From the NCBI GenBank assembly GCA_022360105.1, contig JAKSDL010000779.1, positions 1 to 5,268 of the forward strand: 5,268 nucleotides of DNA, written 5' to 3'. This document shows positions 1 through 4,455 of this stretch, one piece after another. Positions within the stretch are counted from its first letter, which is position 1. Each line of letters opens with the position of its first letter. This DNA is from Pseudomonadota bacterium. GTDB lineage: Bacteria; SAR324; XYD2-FULL-50-16; JAHJRI01. The position numbers and the translations under genes were made by a program. Below the pieces are notes generated by a model that saw nothing but the letters and a program-made list of their open reading frames with translations, had not been told where the DNA came from and made no database searches.

Positions 1-169
1 CGTCCCACAAATCATCCTCATAGGTTCGTTCGTTTATTCCACTCATTTGGGAGACATGAACCGACGAGTGCAGATAAAGAGATAGCTTAATCGATTCCTT
101 ATATTTTGATTCTGTTTTAATGATACTTTTCAGATATTTAAGCTTTTCGTTAAACGGTTTGGTTTCCAT
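1..169 (-). CDS. N-terminal fragment of probable DinB-like protein (runs off left edge)
   Basis: The frame reads from an ATG at 169 leftward for 56 codons without a stop and continues past base 1, so only the N-terminus is visible. It begins METKPFNEKL and contains LYLHSSVHVSQMS (about residues 31-43) followed by RTYEDDLWD (48-56). A helical stretch with LHxxVHxS, then a T(F/Y)EDxLWDG-like segment, is what I recall from the N-terminus of small DinB-family (four-helix bundle, often metal-binding) proteins. Family knowledge gives no specific substrate. No strong Shine-Dalgarno sequence precedes the ATG. A terminator-like hairpin lies only 24 bases upstream, which suggests either its own closely placed promoter or attenuation. 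The reading frame is fairly secure; the family name is a recollection from a short piece and could be wrong. Confidence 0.55.
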   Translation of the reverse strand, partial: METKPFNEKLKYLKSIIKTESKYKESIKLSLYLHSSVHVSQMSGINERTYEDDLWD

Positions 170-192
170 TTGATTGTCTGCTATCCCAATTT

Positions 193-236
193 AAAAAAAA
201 CTCTTTGAGTACAAACGACCGGCTTCAAAGAACCTT
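193..236 (-). terminator. Rho-independent terminator or attenuator between methyltransferase and DinB-like gene
   Basis: Read on the minus strand, TCTTTGA (231-225) pairs perfectly with TCAAAGA (208-202) around a 16-base loop. The stem can extend several more pairs with G-U wobbles into the T-run. A run of eight T follows (plus-strand A8 at 193-200). It lies about 95 bases downstream of the methyltransferase stop and 24 bases before the start of the next minus-strand gene, so it may end the methyltransferase message or act in the leader of the DinB-like gene. The loop is long for a classical terminator. Confidence 0.55.
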
Positions 237-327
237 GTCTTGTGTAGGACGATCTTAAAACACCGGTAAAGTATGATCCAACAGCCGCGATTGCAGTCCA
301 CTGCAGTCAATTGCCGAGCTTTGGTTG

Positions 328-1155
328 TCATAATGAATCAGGTTTTATCCCAATCCCCATTATGTGAGGACTTGCACCGATAATACTTCTGTCACTTTCT
401 ATCGTTCTCATAAAATCAATAGCTGTCTTCCAAGCCTTTGCATCTTTCTTCAAAGCATCTAAATCCATAGATGCCCATAATGTACCTTCTATACCAATCA
501 TTTTTAACTTAGTAAAACCTGTGGTTAGCATTTCATCGTTCAATTCATCAGGATGCTGAAAGTATGCGGTGGTAAAATATTCCTGCTTGTTAGTATGGTT
601 GTTGTGACAACTGCTTTTAAGGTCTCCTTTGATGATGGTCCTGAAATCGGGGTCGTGAATATATCCGCTATTGAGTCCATCAAGGAATGAAGCAAATTTT
701 GATATGATTGCACAAAACAAACAACCTCCCGGTTTCAATATCCTAAAGGCCTCTTTCAATGCACGCTGGCGTTTGTTTTTTTCCTGCAGGTGATAGAGAG
801 GCCCCATAAGTAGAACTATGTCTGTTGAATTGTCCGCAACATCGAGGTTACAGGCATCACCTATCATAGAGCTAAACTTTTCCGGTTCGGCAATCCCACG
901 CATTTTTTTTGTCGCCATCTCAACATGCTTAGGCACTAAATCAATAAAAGTGACCGAATAACCTTTTTCAAGCAACCAACCGGAGTAAGCACCGGTTCCA
1001 CCTCCGATATCATGGACAGAGGCTGGTGAAGGAGGAAGATATCGTTCAAAGATATCAATAGTTCTAATCCATTCTATCGATCCCCAGATATCCGATCGCA
1101 ATCTTTCATCCTCAAAGAAACTGGTTGAATAGTATTCAATGATTTCAGATGACAA
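328..1155 (-). CDS. Class I SAM-dependent methyltransferase
   Basis: A 275-residue soluble protein with a Rossmann-type SAM-binding fold. Motif I is DIGGGTGAYSG (residues 49-59), with the acidic residue after strand 2 in FIDLVP (D72). GDACNLD (99-105) matches the adenine-contacting region, DIVLLMGPLYHL (112-123) is motif IV, and RILKPGG (138-144) is the usual post-motif. The C-terminal ~130 residues form a variable, presumably substrate-specific part with several His and two Trp. The methyl acceptor cannot be told; small-molecule methylation is the usual role of this group, and the protein lacks a recognisable nucleic-acid-binding domain. The start codon is TTG (1155-1153). It is supported by AAAGGAG at 7 bases spacing, by the absence of an upstream in-frame ATG, and by the good match of the N-terminus to family length. 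It stands 246 bases from the upstream transporter gene and appears to be transcribed alone. Confidence 0.9.
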   Translation of the reverse strand: MSSEIIEYYSTSFFEDERLRSDIWGSIEWIRTIDIFERYLPPSPASVHDIGGGTGAYSGWLLEKGYSVTFIDLVPKHVEMATKKMRGIAEPEKFSSMIGDACNLDVADNSTDIVLLMGPLYHLQEKNKRQRALKEAFRILKPGGCLFCAIISKFASFLDGLNSGYIHDPDFRTIIKGDLKSSCHNNHTNKQEYFTTAYFQHPDELNDEMLTTGFTKLKMIGIEGTLWASMDLDALKKDAKAWKTAIDFMRTIESDRSIIGASPHIMGIGIKPDSL

Positions 1156-1169
1156 TTTGATTCTCCTTT
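1153..1169 (-). promoter_or_regulatory. Shine-Dalgarno site selecting a TTG start
   Basis: Minus-strand AAAGGAG (1169-1163) is followed by 7 bases and then TTG (1155-1153). This near-ideal site decides the start of the methyltransferase at a non-ATG codon. Confidence 0.75.
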
Positions 1170-1199
1170 AAAAAAACTGTGAATTATAGTCCGTCAATA

Positions 1200-1234
1200 G
1201 AACAAAAACCGTTTTTCCTGCTTTTTATTTGTTC
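1200..1234. repeat. Nested dyad upstream of the methyltransferase gene
   Basis: The outer arms GAACAAA (1200-1206) and TTTGTTC (1228-1234) are perfect 7-base inverted repeats. Overlapping the left arm, AAAAAC (1204-1209) and GTTTTT (1211-1216) form a second perfect 6-base dyad around one base. The second dyad covers the predicted start of transcription, so it could be an operator. The low complexity (A/T runs) lowers confidence. Confidence 0.35.
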
Positions 1235-1250
1235 ATATCTACCGGGTCAA
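1222..1250 (-). promoter_or_regulatory. Candidate sigma70-type promoter of the methyltransferase gene
   Basis: Minus strand: TTGACC (1250-1245), a 17-base spacer, then TAAAAA (1227-1222). The hexamers match consensus at 5/6 and 4/6. Transcription would start near 1215 and give a leader of about 60 bases. A second possibility is a perfect TATAAT at 1188-1183, closer to the gene, but it has no good -35 at normal spacing. Confidence 0.35.
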
Positions 1251-1401
1251 GATTAAATCCACATTACCCCCATTTCTCGTTCTATGTTGTCATAATTTTT
1301 GTTTTGCCCGGTGAATGACAGTTTTAACGACTGTGGACAGGAGGTAGGCATAACAAAAAATAGAAAACCTGATCCCTTTCCTCATTAGTTGTATGAGTGT
1401 T

Positions 1402-2139
1402 CTACCTGAAGTATCTAACCAAATTCATTCCCATAACGATCAATAAAATGAATACAATTTTCCGATAGACATCTTCAGAAACTCTATTGCGGATAAAACC
1501 TCCCAAAAGTATTCCCAATGCAACCGGCACTATCCCAACAGCTGATAGGTATGCCACGGGTAACGTCAGCACTCCGATTTTTCCGAGCCAGACCATCATT
1601 ATCAACGTGTTAAATGTAAATGCACAATTTATGGTCTGAACAAAGCTGTCTTTCTCAATCTTTAAAGACAGCAAGTATGGCATAATGGGCATTATCTGAG
1701 AACCGGTAGCCCCATTGACTAACCCTGACAGCAACCCCACGGGTACAATGAGTAGCTTTTCCGTTTTCTTGGATAATCGGGCTTTTCCAATGACCAGTCC
1801 CCAGATACCGTAAATGAGAATGACCGTCCCGAGAATGGCTTTTGGAATCTGATTTTGGCTGGACGTTAGAAACGAAATCCCAATTATTAACCCGGGCAAT
1901 GCACTTAAATAAAGTAACCAGAATCTCTTTGCTGATTCTAAAAACCGACCGGCTTGAAACATTACAAATAAATTGCTGGAAAGAGACGGCAAAAACACCA
2001 ACGAAATTGCTAATTTCAAATCCAAAAATGAAGCAAGAATAGCAAGGCAAATTGTTGAGAAACCTAGACCGGTTAACCCTTTCAAAAAGGATGAGATGAG
2101 AAATGCAGCAAAAGACAATATGATGGTTTGTATGTCCAT
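1402..2139 (-). CDS. TauE/SafE-family membrane transporter (putative anion/sulfite-type exporter)
   Basis: A 245-residue, strongly hydrophobic protein with about eight membrane segments (roughly residues 4-20, 24-38, 43-61, 73-91, 99-117, 129-150, 168-186, 194-214 and 226-243; one of the first two may be re-entrant). It shows the internal duplication typical of TauE/SafE (formerly DUF81) proteins. SFLKGLTGLGFS (17-28) in the first half matches SGLVNGATGSQIMPIMP (138-154) in the second. The charged loop KARLSKKTEK (119-128) divides the halves. Characterised relatives move sulfite, sulfoacetate or other small anions across the inner membrane, and most members have unknown substrates, as here. 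The length is normal for the family. AAGAGGA lies almost directly before the ATG, closer than ideal, but no better start exists. It sits 122 bases downstream of the LuxR-type regulator gene on the same strand. Confidence 0.9.
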   Translation of the reverse strand: MDIQTIILSFAAFLISSFLKGLTGLGFSTICLAILASFLDLKLAISLVFLPSLSSNLFVMFQAGRFLESAKRFWLLYLSALPGLIIGISFLTSSQNQIPKAILGTVILIYGIWGLVIGKARLSKKTEKLLIVPVGLLSGLVNGATGSQIMPIMPYLLSLKIEKDSFVQTINCAFTFNTLIMMVWLGKIGVLTLPVAYLSAVGIVPVALGILLGGFIRNRVSEDVYRKIVFILLIVMGMNLVRYFR

Positions 2140-2198
2140 TCCTCTTGATAGATGCGGGAGTTAAGTATTCCTAATCCGGAGACATGACCGTATTGAGT

Positions 2199-2221
2199 AA
2201 AAAAAGTCTTGTGTCGACAAG
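2199..2221 (-). terminator. Weak rho-independent terminator candidate after the LuxR-type gene
   Basis: Read on the minus strand, CTTGT (2221-2217) and ACAAG (2212-2208) form a 5-base stem with a 4-base loop. Two bases and seven T follow (plus-strand A7 at 2199-2205). It lies 40-60 bases past the regulator stop and about 60 bases before the transporter start. The stem is short, so termination would be partial at best. Confidence 0.4.
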
Positions 2222-2261
2222 TTCAAGGATTACCGGTTACAGACCTTAATTTGGGCATTCG

Positions 2262-3179
2262 TTACTTTCTTTCGGTTGAAGTGCACTGGGCAATCAATTC
2301 GATTCTGTTTTTAACCTGCAACTTTTTGAAAATACGATAGATGTGAGTCTTTACTGTGGAAACGGATATACAAAGATCTTCTGCAATGTCTTTATTACTT
2401 TTGCCTGCGATTAATTTAGTTACTATTTCCTGTTCCCGTTGAGTTATCCCTTTTGATTTTAGAAAAGAATGATCAGCCATGATGCCCACTTCAACCGGAG
2501 CATCCGTAACTTGGGATATGAATGTTTTCCGTAAATAAACATAGAGCACAAAACTAAAGCTTAAATATACCACAGAGCCTGTAGGAACAAATTCCGGCAA
2601 GAGTCGAAAAGTGTCCAGGGTTGTAGCAGGAACCACAAGAACGAAGATAGTGGTAATAGACTTGACCAGAAATTTTGGAAATGGTTTGTATTTTATCCTC
2701 ATAAAACTGATGAACGCTGCTAAAGCAATGACATGAATGAGAATCCCAATTATATCCAAAAAATCCGGATGACTGCCGTGAACCGTCAGTCCATTATCCA
2801 GATATGGTTTATTGATTGTTGCTCTGTAAATAAATCCTGCCAAAAGCGAGGGAATAAAAACAATCAATATCCACCTGGACCAGGTAGTTGGATTAGCCAT
2901 GTGAATAAGATTAAGCAGCGATAGCAGTAAAAAGACCCATGAGACTAGCTTAACAAACGTTATCAATGCAAAGTGGTCATAAAAAACACTGGTAAGATTG
3001 GTTAGAAGATAGGATTCAAAAAGTGCAAGAAACGATTGAAATGTAAACATAGAATAAAAAGGGATTAAACCAATAACCAGTTTATCCTTAAATCGTATGC
3101 TGAAAACCACTAAGAATCCAAGTAGCACAAATCCGACCATAAAGACGGACAGGTAGAACAGGAAAACGAAATGGACCAT
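2262..3179 (-). CDS. Membrane-anchored LuxR-type (GerE) transcriptional regulator
   Basis: A 305-residue one-component regulator. The first ~220 residues hold about seven hydrophobic segments (roughly 2-26, 36-58, 70-93, 102-119, 142-160, 169-187 and 201-216), followed by a short linker and a C-terminal LuxR/GerE helix-turn-helix (244-300). The DNA-binding domain is canonical: the TQREQEIV helix start, then AGKSNKDIAEDL, then the recognition helix in SVSTVKTHIYRIFKKL, and the closing NRIEL. There is no receiver or kinase domain, so a signal is presumably sensed in or at the membrane by the 7-TM part. I cannot name the ligand. The ATG at 3179 has only a weak CAGG-like site 10 bases upstream; a start at M14 would cut into the first membrane segment. 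The promoter region carries a dyad suitable for autoregulation. The next gene downstream encodes a TauE/SafE transporter, a possible target. Confidence 0.88.
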   Translation of the reverse strand: MVHFVFLFYLSVFMVGFVLLGFLVVFSIRFKDKLVIGLIPFYSMFTFQSFLALFESYLLTNLTSVFYDHFALITFVKLVSWVFLLLSLLNLIHMANPTTWSRWILIVFIPSLLAGFIYRATINKPYLDNGLTVHGSHPDFLDIIGILIHVIALAAFISFMRIKYKPFPKFLVKSITTIFVLVVPATTLDTFRLLPEFVPTGSVVYLSFSFVLYVYLRKTFISQVTDAPVEVGIMADHSFLKSKGITQREQEIVTKLIAGKSNKDIAEDLCISVSTVKTHIYRIFKKLQVKNRIELIAQCTSTERK

Positions 3180-3224
3180 TTATAAATGCCTGGAATAATA
3201 TTTGGTTTTTTGTGGATAAGACTA

Positions 3225-3253
3225 AAGCATATAAACTATATACTTCATGTCAT
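3225..3253 (-). promoter_or_regulatory. Candidate promoter with operator-like dyad upstream of the LuxR-type gene
   Basis: Minus strand: ATGACA (3253-3248), a 16-base spacer, then TATGCT (3231-3226). The hexamers match consensus at 5/6 and 4/6, with a leader of about 40 bases. The spacer and -10 are covered by an inverted repeat on the plus strand: AAGCATATA (3225-3233), AAC, TATATACTT (3237-3245), with 8 of 9 pairs matching. A dyad of this size placed over a promoter is a natural binding site for a dimeric regulator, possibly the LuxR-type protein itself (inference). Confidence 0.4.
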
Positions 3254-3298
3254 TGATATGGATTTACTTTATGCAAGTATTTGGGATGGATCTCGTAC

Positions 3299-4060
3299 TT
3301 ATGGCTTTGGTTGAGTTTGATCGGCCTCTTTAAGATAACTCATGACACTTCCGGCCGTTAGTTTAAATGTAGGAGATATACGCATGCCGAGGCTTTTTAA
3401 ACCTTTGGCCGTCCAATTGTTGCAGGTATTCATTAAATAATAATCACCAACCGCTTTGTAAAACTGACTGTCTCCGTAGATTCCCTTTTTCAGTTCTACC
3501 ACTTCACCGTTGGTATCCTTGTAAAAGCTGTTTTCAATAAAATTGATCAATGAAGCGAACTCACTATCGGATAGGTATATGTTTTCTATTTCACTGGTTG
3601 AGAAGTATGTATTTGGATCGCCAGGGACCGATACTGCATGTATTACTGACTCTGTCGGCCAGAATATTGCTTTTATAGTTAAACCCGATGTTATCTCCAG
3701 GGCTTGATAAAATCCCCTGTCTCCCCAGCCAAATTCTAAAAATTGTGATTGGCTAAATCTGTCTTTCAATTTTGGAATTTCCTGTTGAATGACTCTGGCC
3801 GGCACAACAAAGCCTGTGTGCCAGCCATGGCTTACTACAAAAATCTCATGACTCCCTGTTCCGGAGAAAGGCTTTTGACTCTTAACCGCGTGCGGTTTGG
3901 AAGAACACCCAAAAAGGACAGCCAGGAGTATCAATAACAAGTAATTGCTCATTGCCTTATTTAGATCGTAACGGATTGCTACGTCCCTCGTTGAGGAAAC
4001 AGACTCTTTAGCCAAGTCAACCAGCTGCTTTTCTATATGAAGCGTTAATTTTGTTTGCAT
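3299..4060 (-). CDS. DUF2459 (TIGR02117) family putative lipoprotein with aberrant N-terminal extension
   Basis: The body is a DUF2459/TIGR02117 protein, a family of unknown function first noted near urease genes. Numbered from the internal ATG at 3952, it has a short hydrophobic signal ending LFGC (C16), then VVSHGWHTG (39-47), LEFGWGDRGFY, a WPTESVIHAV segment, GDSQFY and TCNNWTAKGL. These are family hallmarks; the conserved His and Cys may be catalytic, but that is unproven. From 3952 the product is 217 residues, close to the family norm, though AAGG sits only 2 bases before the ATG and the signal lacks a basic n-region. From the ATG at 4060 (253 residues) the ribosome site is ideal: GGAGG with 6 bases spacing. 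The first 20 residues then resemble a DUF6364-type antitoxin, not a lipoprotein. I give the 4060 start because signals favour it; homology favours 3952. A TTG at 4123 lies inside the -35 and is unlikely. Confidence 0.8.
   Translation of the reverse strand: MQTKLTLHIEKQLVDLAKESVSSTRDVAIRYDLNKAMSNYLLLILLAVLFGCSSKPHAVKSQKPFSGTGSHEIFVVSHGWHTGFVVPARVIQQEIPKLKDRFSQSQFLEFGWGDRGFYQALEITSGLTIKAIFWPTESVIHAVSVPGDPNTYFSTSEIENIYLSDSEFASLINFIENSFYKDTNGEVVELKKGIYGDSQFYKAVGDYYLMNTCNNWTAKGLKSLGMRISPTFKLTAGSVMSYLKEADQTQPKP
3972..3996. repeat. Possible half of a dispersed palindromic (REP-like) element
   Basis: The plus-strand segment GGATTGCTACGTCCCTCG (3973-3990) and a few flanking bases resemble one half of the common ATTGCTTCGTCCCTCGCAATGAC-type palindromic repeat seen in many delta-proteobacterial and related genomes. 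This is recalled, not searched. It lies exactly between the antitoxin-like codons and the lipoprotein signal and is translated in frame as TRDVAIR if the 4060 start is used. The matching inverted half is not present here. Confidence 0.3.
4001..4060 (-). pseudogene. Remnant of a DUF6364-type (ribbon-helix-helix-like) antitoxin N-terminus
   Basis: Twenty codons starting at ATG 4060 encode MQTKLTLHIEKQLVDLAKES. The pattern M-x-T-K-L-T-L-x-I-(D/E)-x-x-L-(V/I)-x-x-A-K matches the start of DUF6364 antitoxin-like proteins: a DNA-binding beta strand followed by the first helix. In that family the protein continues for another ~50-60 residues with a second helix, and a PIN-type toxin gene usually follows. 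Here the similarity stops after AKES and a repeat-like segment and a lipoprotein follow in frame. No toxin gene is visible. The promoter and ribosome site of the original gene appear intact. The assignment rests on a short stretch, so it is moderate only. Confidence 0.5.
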
Positions 4061-4066
4061 TTTACG

Positions 4067-4071
4067 CCTCC
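4067..4071 (-). promoter_or_regulatory. Strong GGAGG ribosome binding site
   Basis: GGAGG on the minus strand lies 6 bases before the ATG at 4060. It is the best Shine-Dalgarno site near this gene and favours translation from 4060 over the internal ATG at 3952. It is embedded in the 8-base palindrome CTCCGGAG. Confidence 0.7.
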
Positions 4072-4094
4072 GGAGTAACGTGTTAATTTCACAT

Positions 4095-4123
4095 ATTTGA
4101 TACCTCAGCTTCGGTCTGGTCAA
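4095..4123 (-). promoter_or_regulatory. Candidate sigma70-type promoter for the antitoxin-remnant/lipoprotein gene
   Basis: Minus strand: TTGACC (4123-4118), a 17-base spacer, then TCAAAT (4100-4095). The hexamers match at 5/6 and 4/6. The start of transcription would fall near 4088, leaving a ~28-base leader that holds the GGAGG site. The -35 has the same TTGACC sequence and spacing as the candidate upstream of the methyltransferase gene. Confidence 0.45.
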
Positions 4124-4263
4124 GCAATTCGTGAAGATAAGGTTTGAATATATTGTTCAGCAGCAGGCTATTATAAACAGCCACACATAAAGGGTAGTTA
4201 AGCTTACATTTGACAACTACATTGCTAACAGCCAATCAGCAAAAACGCTTTTCCAAAACAATC

Positions 4264-4296
4264 GCCCTACACCAATTGACAATTGCCGGTAAGGGC
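4264..4296 (+). repeat. Imperfect hairpin overlapping a TTGACA box
   Basis: Arms GCCCT (4264-4268) and AGGGC (4292-4296) enclose ACC (4271-4273) pairing with GGT (4288-4290), and AATT pairing with AATT around GAC at the tip. Internal mismatches and a GCC bulge interrupt the stem. The structure contains the -35 box of the promoter candidate, so it may act as a regulator site in DNA rather than as an RNA hairpin. Confidence 0.35.
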
Positions 4297-4305
4297 AGAT
4301 ATGAC
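4276..4305 (+). promoter_or_regulatory. Candidate promoter of the MNT-HEPN gene
   Basis: A perfect TTGACA (4276-4281) is followed after 18 bases by TATGAC (4300-4305; 4/6). Transcription would start near 4312, giving a leader of about 145 bases before the ATG at 4456. The leader length is unusual and the -10 is mediocre. Confidence 0.35.
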
Positions 4306-4378
4306 GGACGAAACTGTGGAGTATTTTCCGTATTGCTCAGGATTGGGCTGGTCAGAAAGCTTTTTGAAGCATATTTAA
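4301..4378 (+). CDS. Possible 25-residue leader peptide (doubtful)
   Basis: ATG at 4301 with AAGGG five bases upstream opens a 25-codon frame ending at TAA (4376-4378), encoding MTDETVEYFPYCSG and 11 further residues. I recognise no family. It could be a short peptide upstream of the MNT-HEPN gene, but its start would precede the transcription start of the promoter candidate above. The two proposals conflict unless another promoter is used. Frames of this size are common by chance. Confidence 0.15.
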   Translation: MTDETVEYFPYCSGLGWSESFLKHI

Positions 4379-4455
4379 AGGGTTAAAGAAATAACAATAA
4401 TCCTTCTCTCCCGAAGTTTGACCGGCTCTTGTAAAAAAACTGACAGATATCACGC

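Larger units (their letters stand above)
4124..4455. other. Divergent intergenic region with several dyads, no secure gene
   Basis: This stretch separates the minus-strand lipoprotein gene from the plus-strand MNT-HEPN gene. I see no convincing protein gene. It holds a pseudo-palindrome with arms GGCT (4166-4169) and AGCC (4179-4182) around a minus-strand TATAAT (4175-4170). It also holds perfect inverted arms GTAGTT (4194-4199) and AACTAC (4215-4220), and arms TTGCT (4222-4226) and AGCAA (4238-4242). Two consensus TTGACA hexamers occur on the plus strand at 4210 and 4276; only the second has a usable -10. A 25-codon frame at 4301-4378 is listed separately. Confidence 0.6.

Noticed and set aside
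1381..1397. CTCAT/ATGAG stem after the transporter gene as a terminator
   Set aside because: Five-base stem with a 7-base loop and no adjacent T-run.
216..1957. Repeated CGACCGGCTT at 216 and 1946, and GTCTTGTGT at 237 and 2206
   Set aside because: Nine- to ten-base repeats are expected by chance in 5 kb, and one copy is in coding sequence.
1655..2164. Open frames on both strands inside the transporter gene
   Set aside because: They overlap a clear TauE/SafE coding region and show no family signature; antisense shadows.
2733..2924. Plus-strand open frame opposite the LuxR-type gene
   Set aside because: It lies antisense to membrane-segment codons and has no ribosome site or family features.
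3749..3937. Plus-strand open frame opposite the lipoprotein gene
   Set aside because: Antisense to the conserved DUF2459 motifs; no independent support.
3968..4080. CGTTAC direct repeat (minus strand) flanking the antitoxin remnant, as a target duplication or deletion scar
   Set aside because: Only six bases; likely to occur by chance within 110 bases.
4061..4123. Extension of the lipoprotein gene to a TTG at 4123
   Set aside because: The TTG coincides with the best -35 box, has no ribosome site, and adds a basic, unrecognisable 21-residue leader.
4418..4446. TTGACC at 4418 as a promoter close to the MNT-HEPN start
   Set aside because: The hexamer at 17-base spacing (TGACAG) is a poor -10, and other spacings are no better.
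170..4455. Integron cassette array (same-strand unrelated genes with 100-250 base gaps)
   Set aside because: I looked for paired GTTRRRY/RYYYAAC attC-type ends in the gaps and found none; no integrase.
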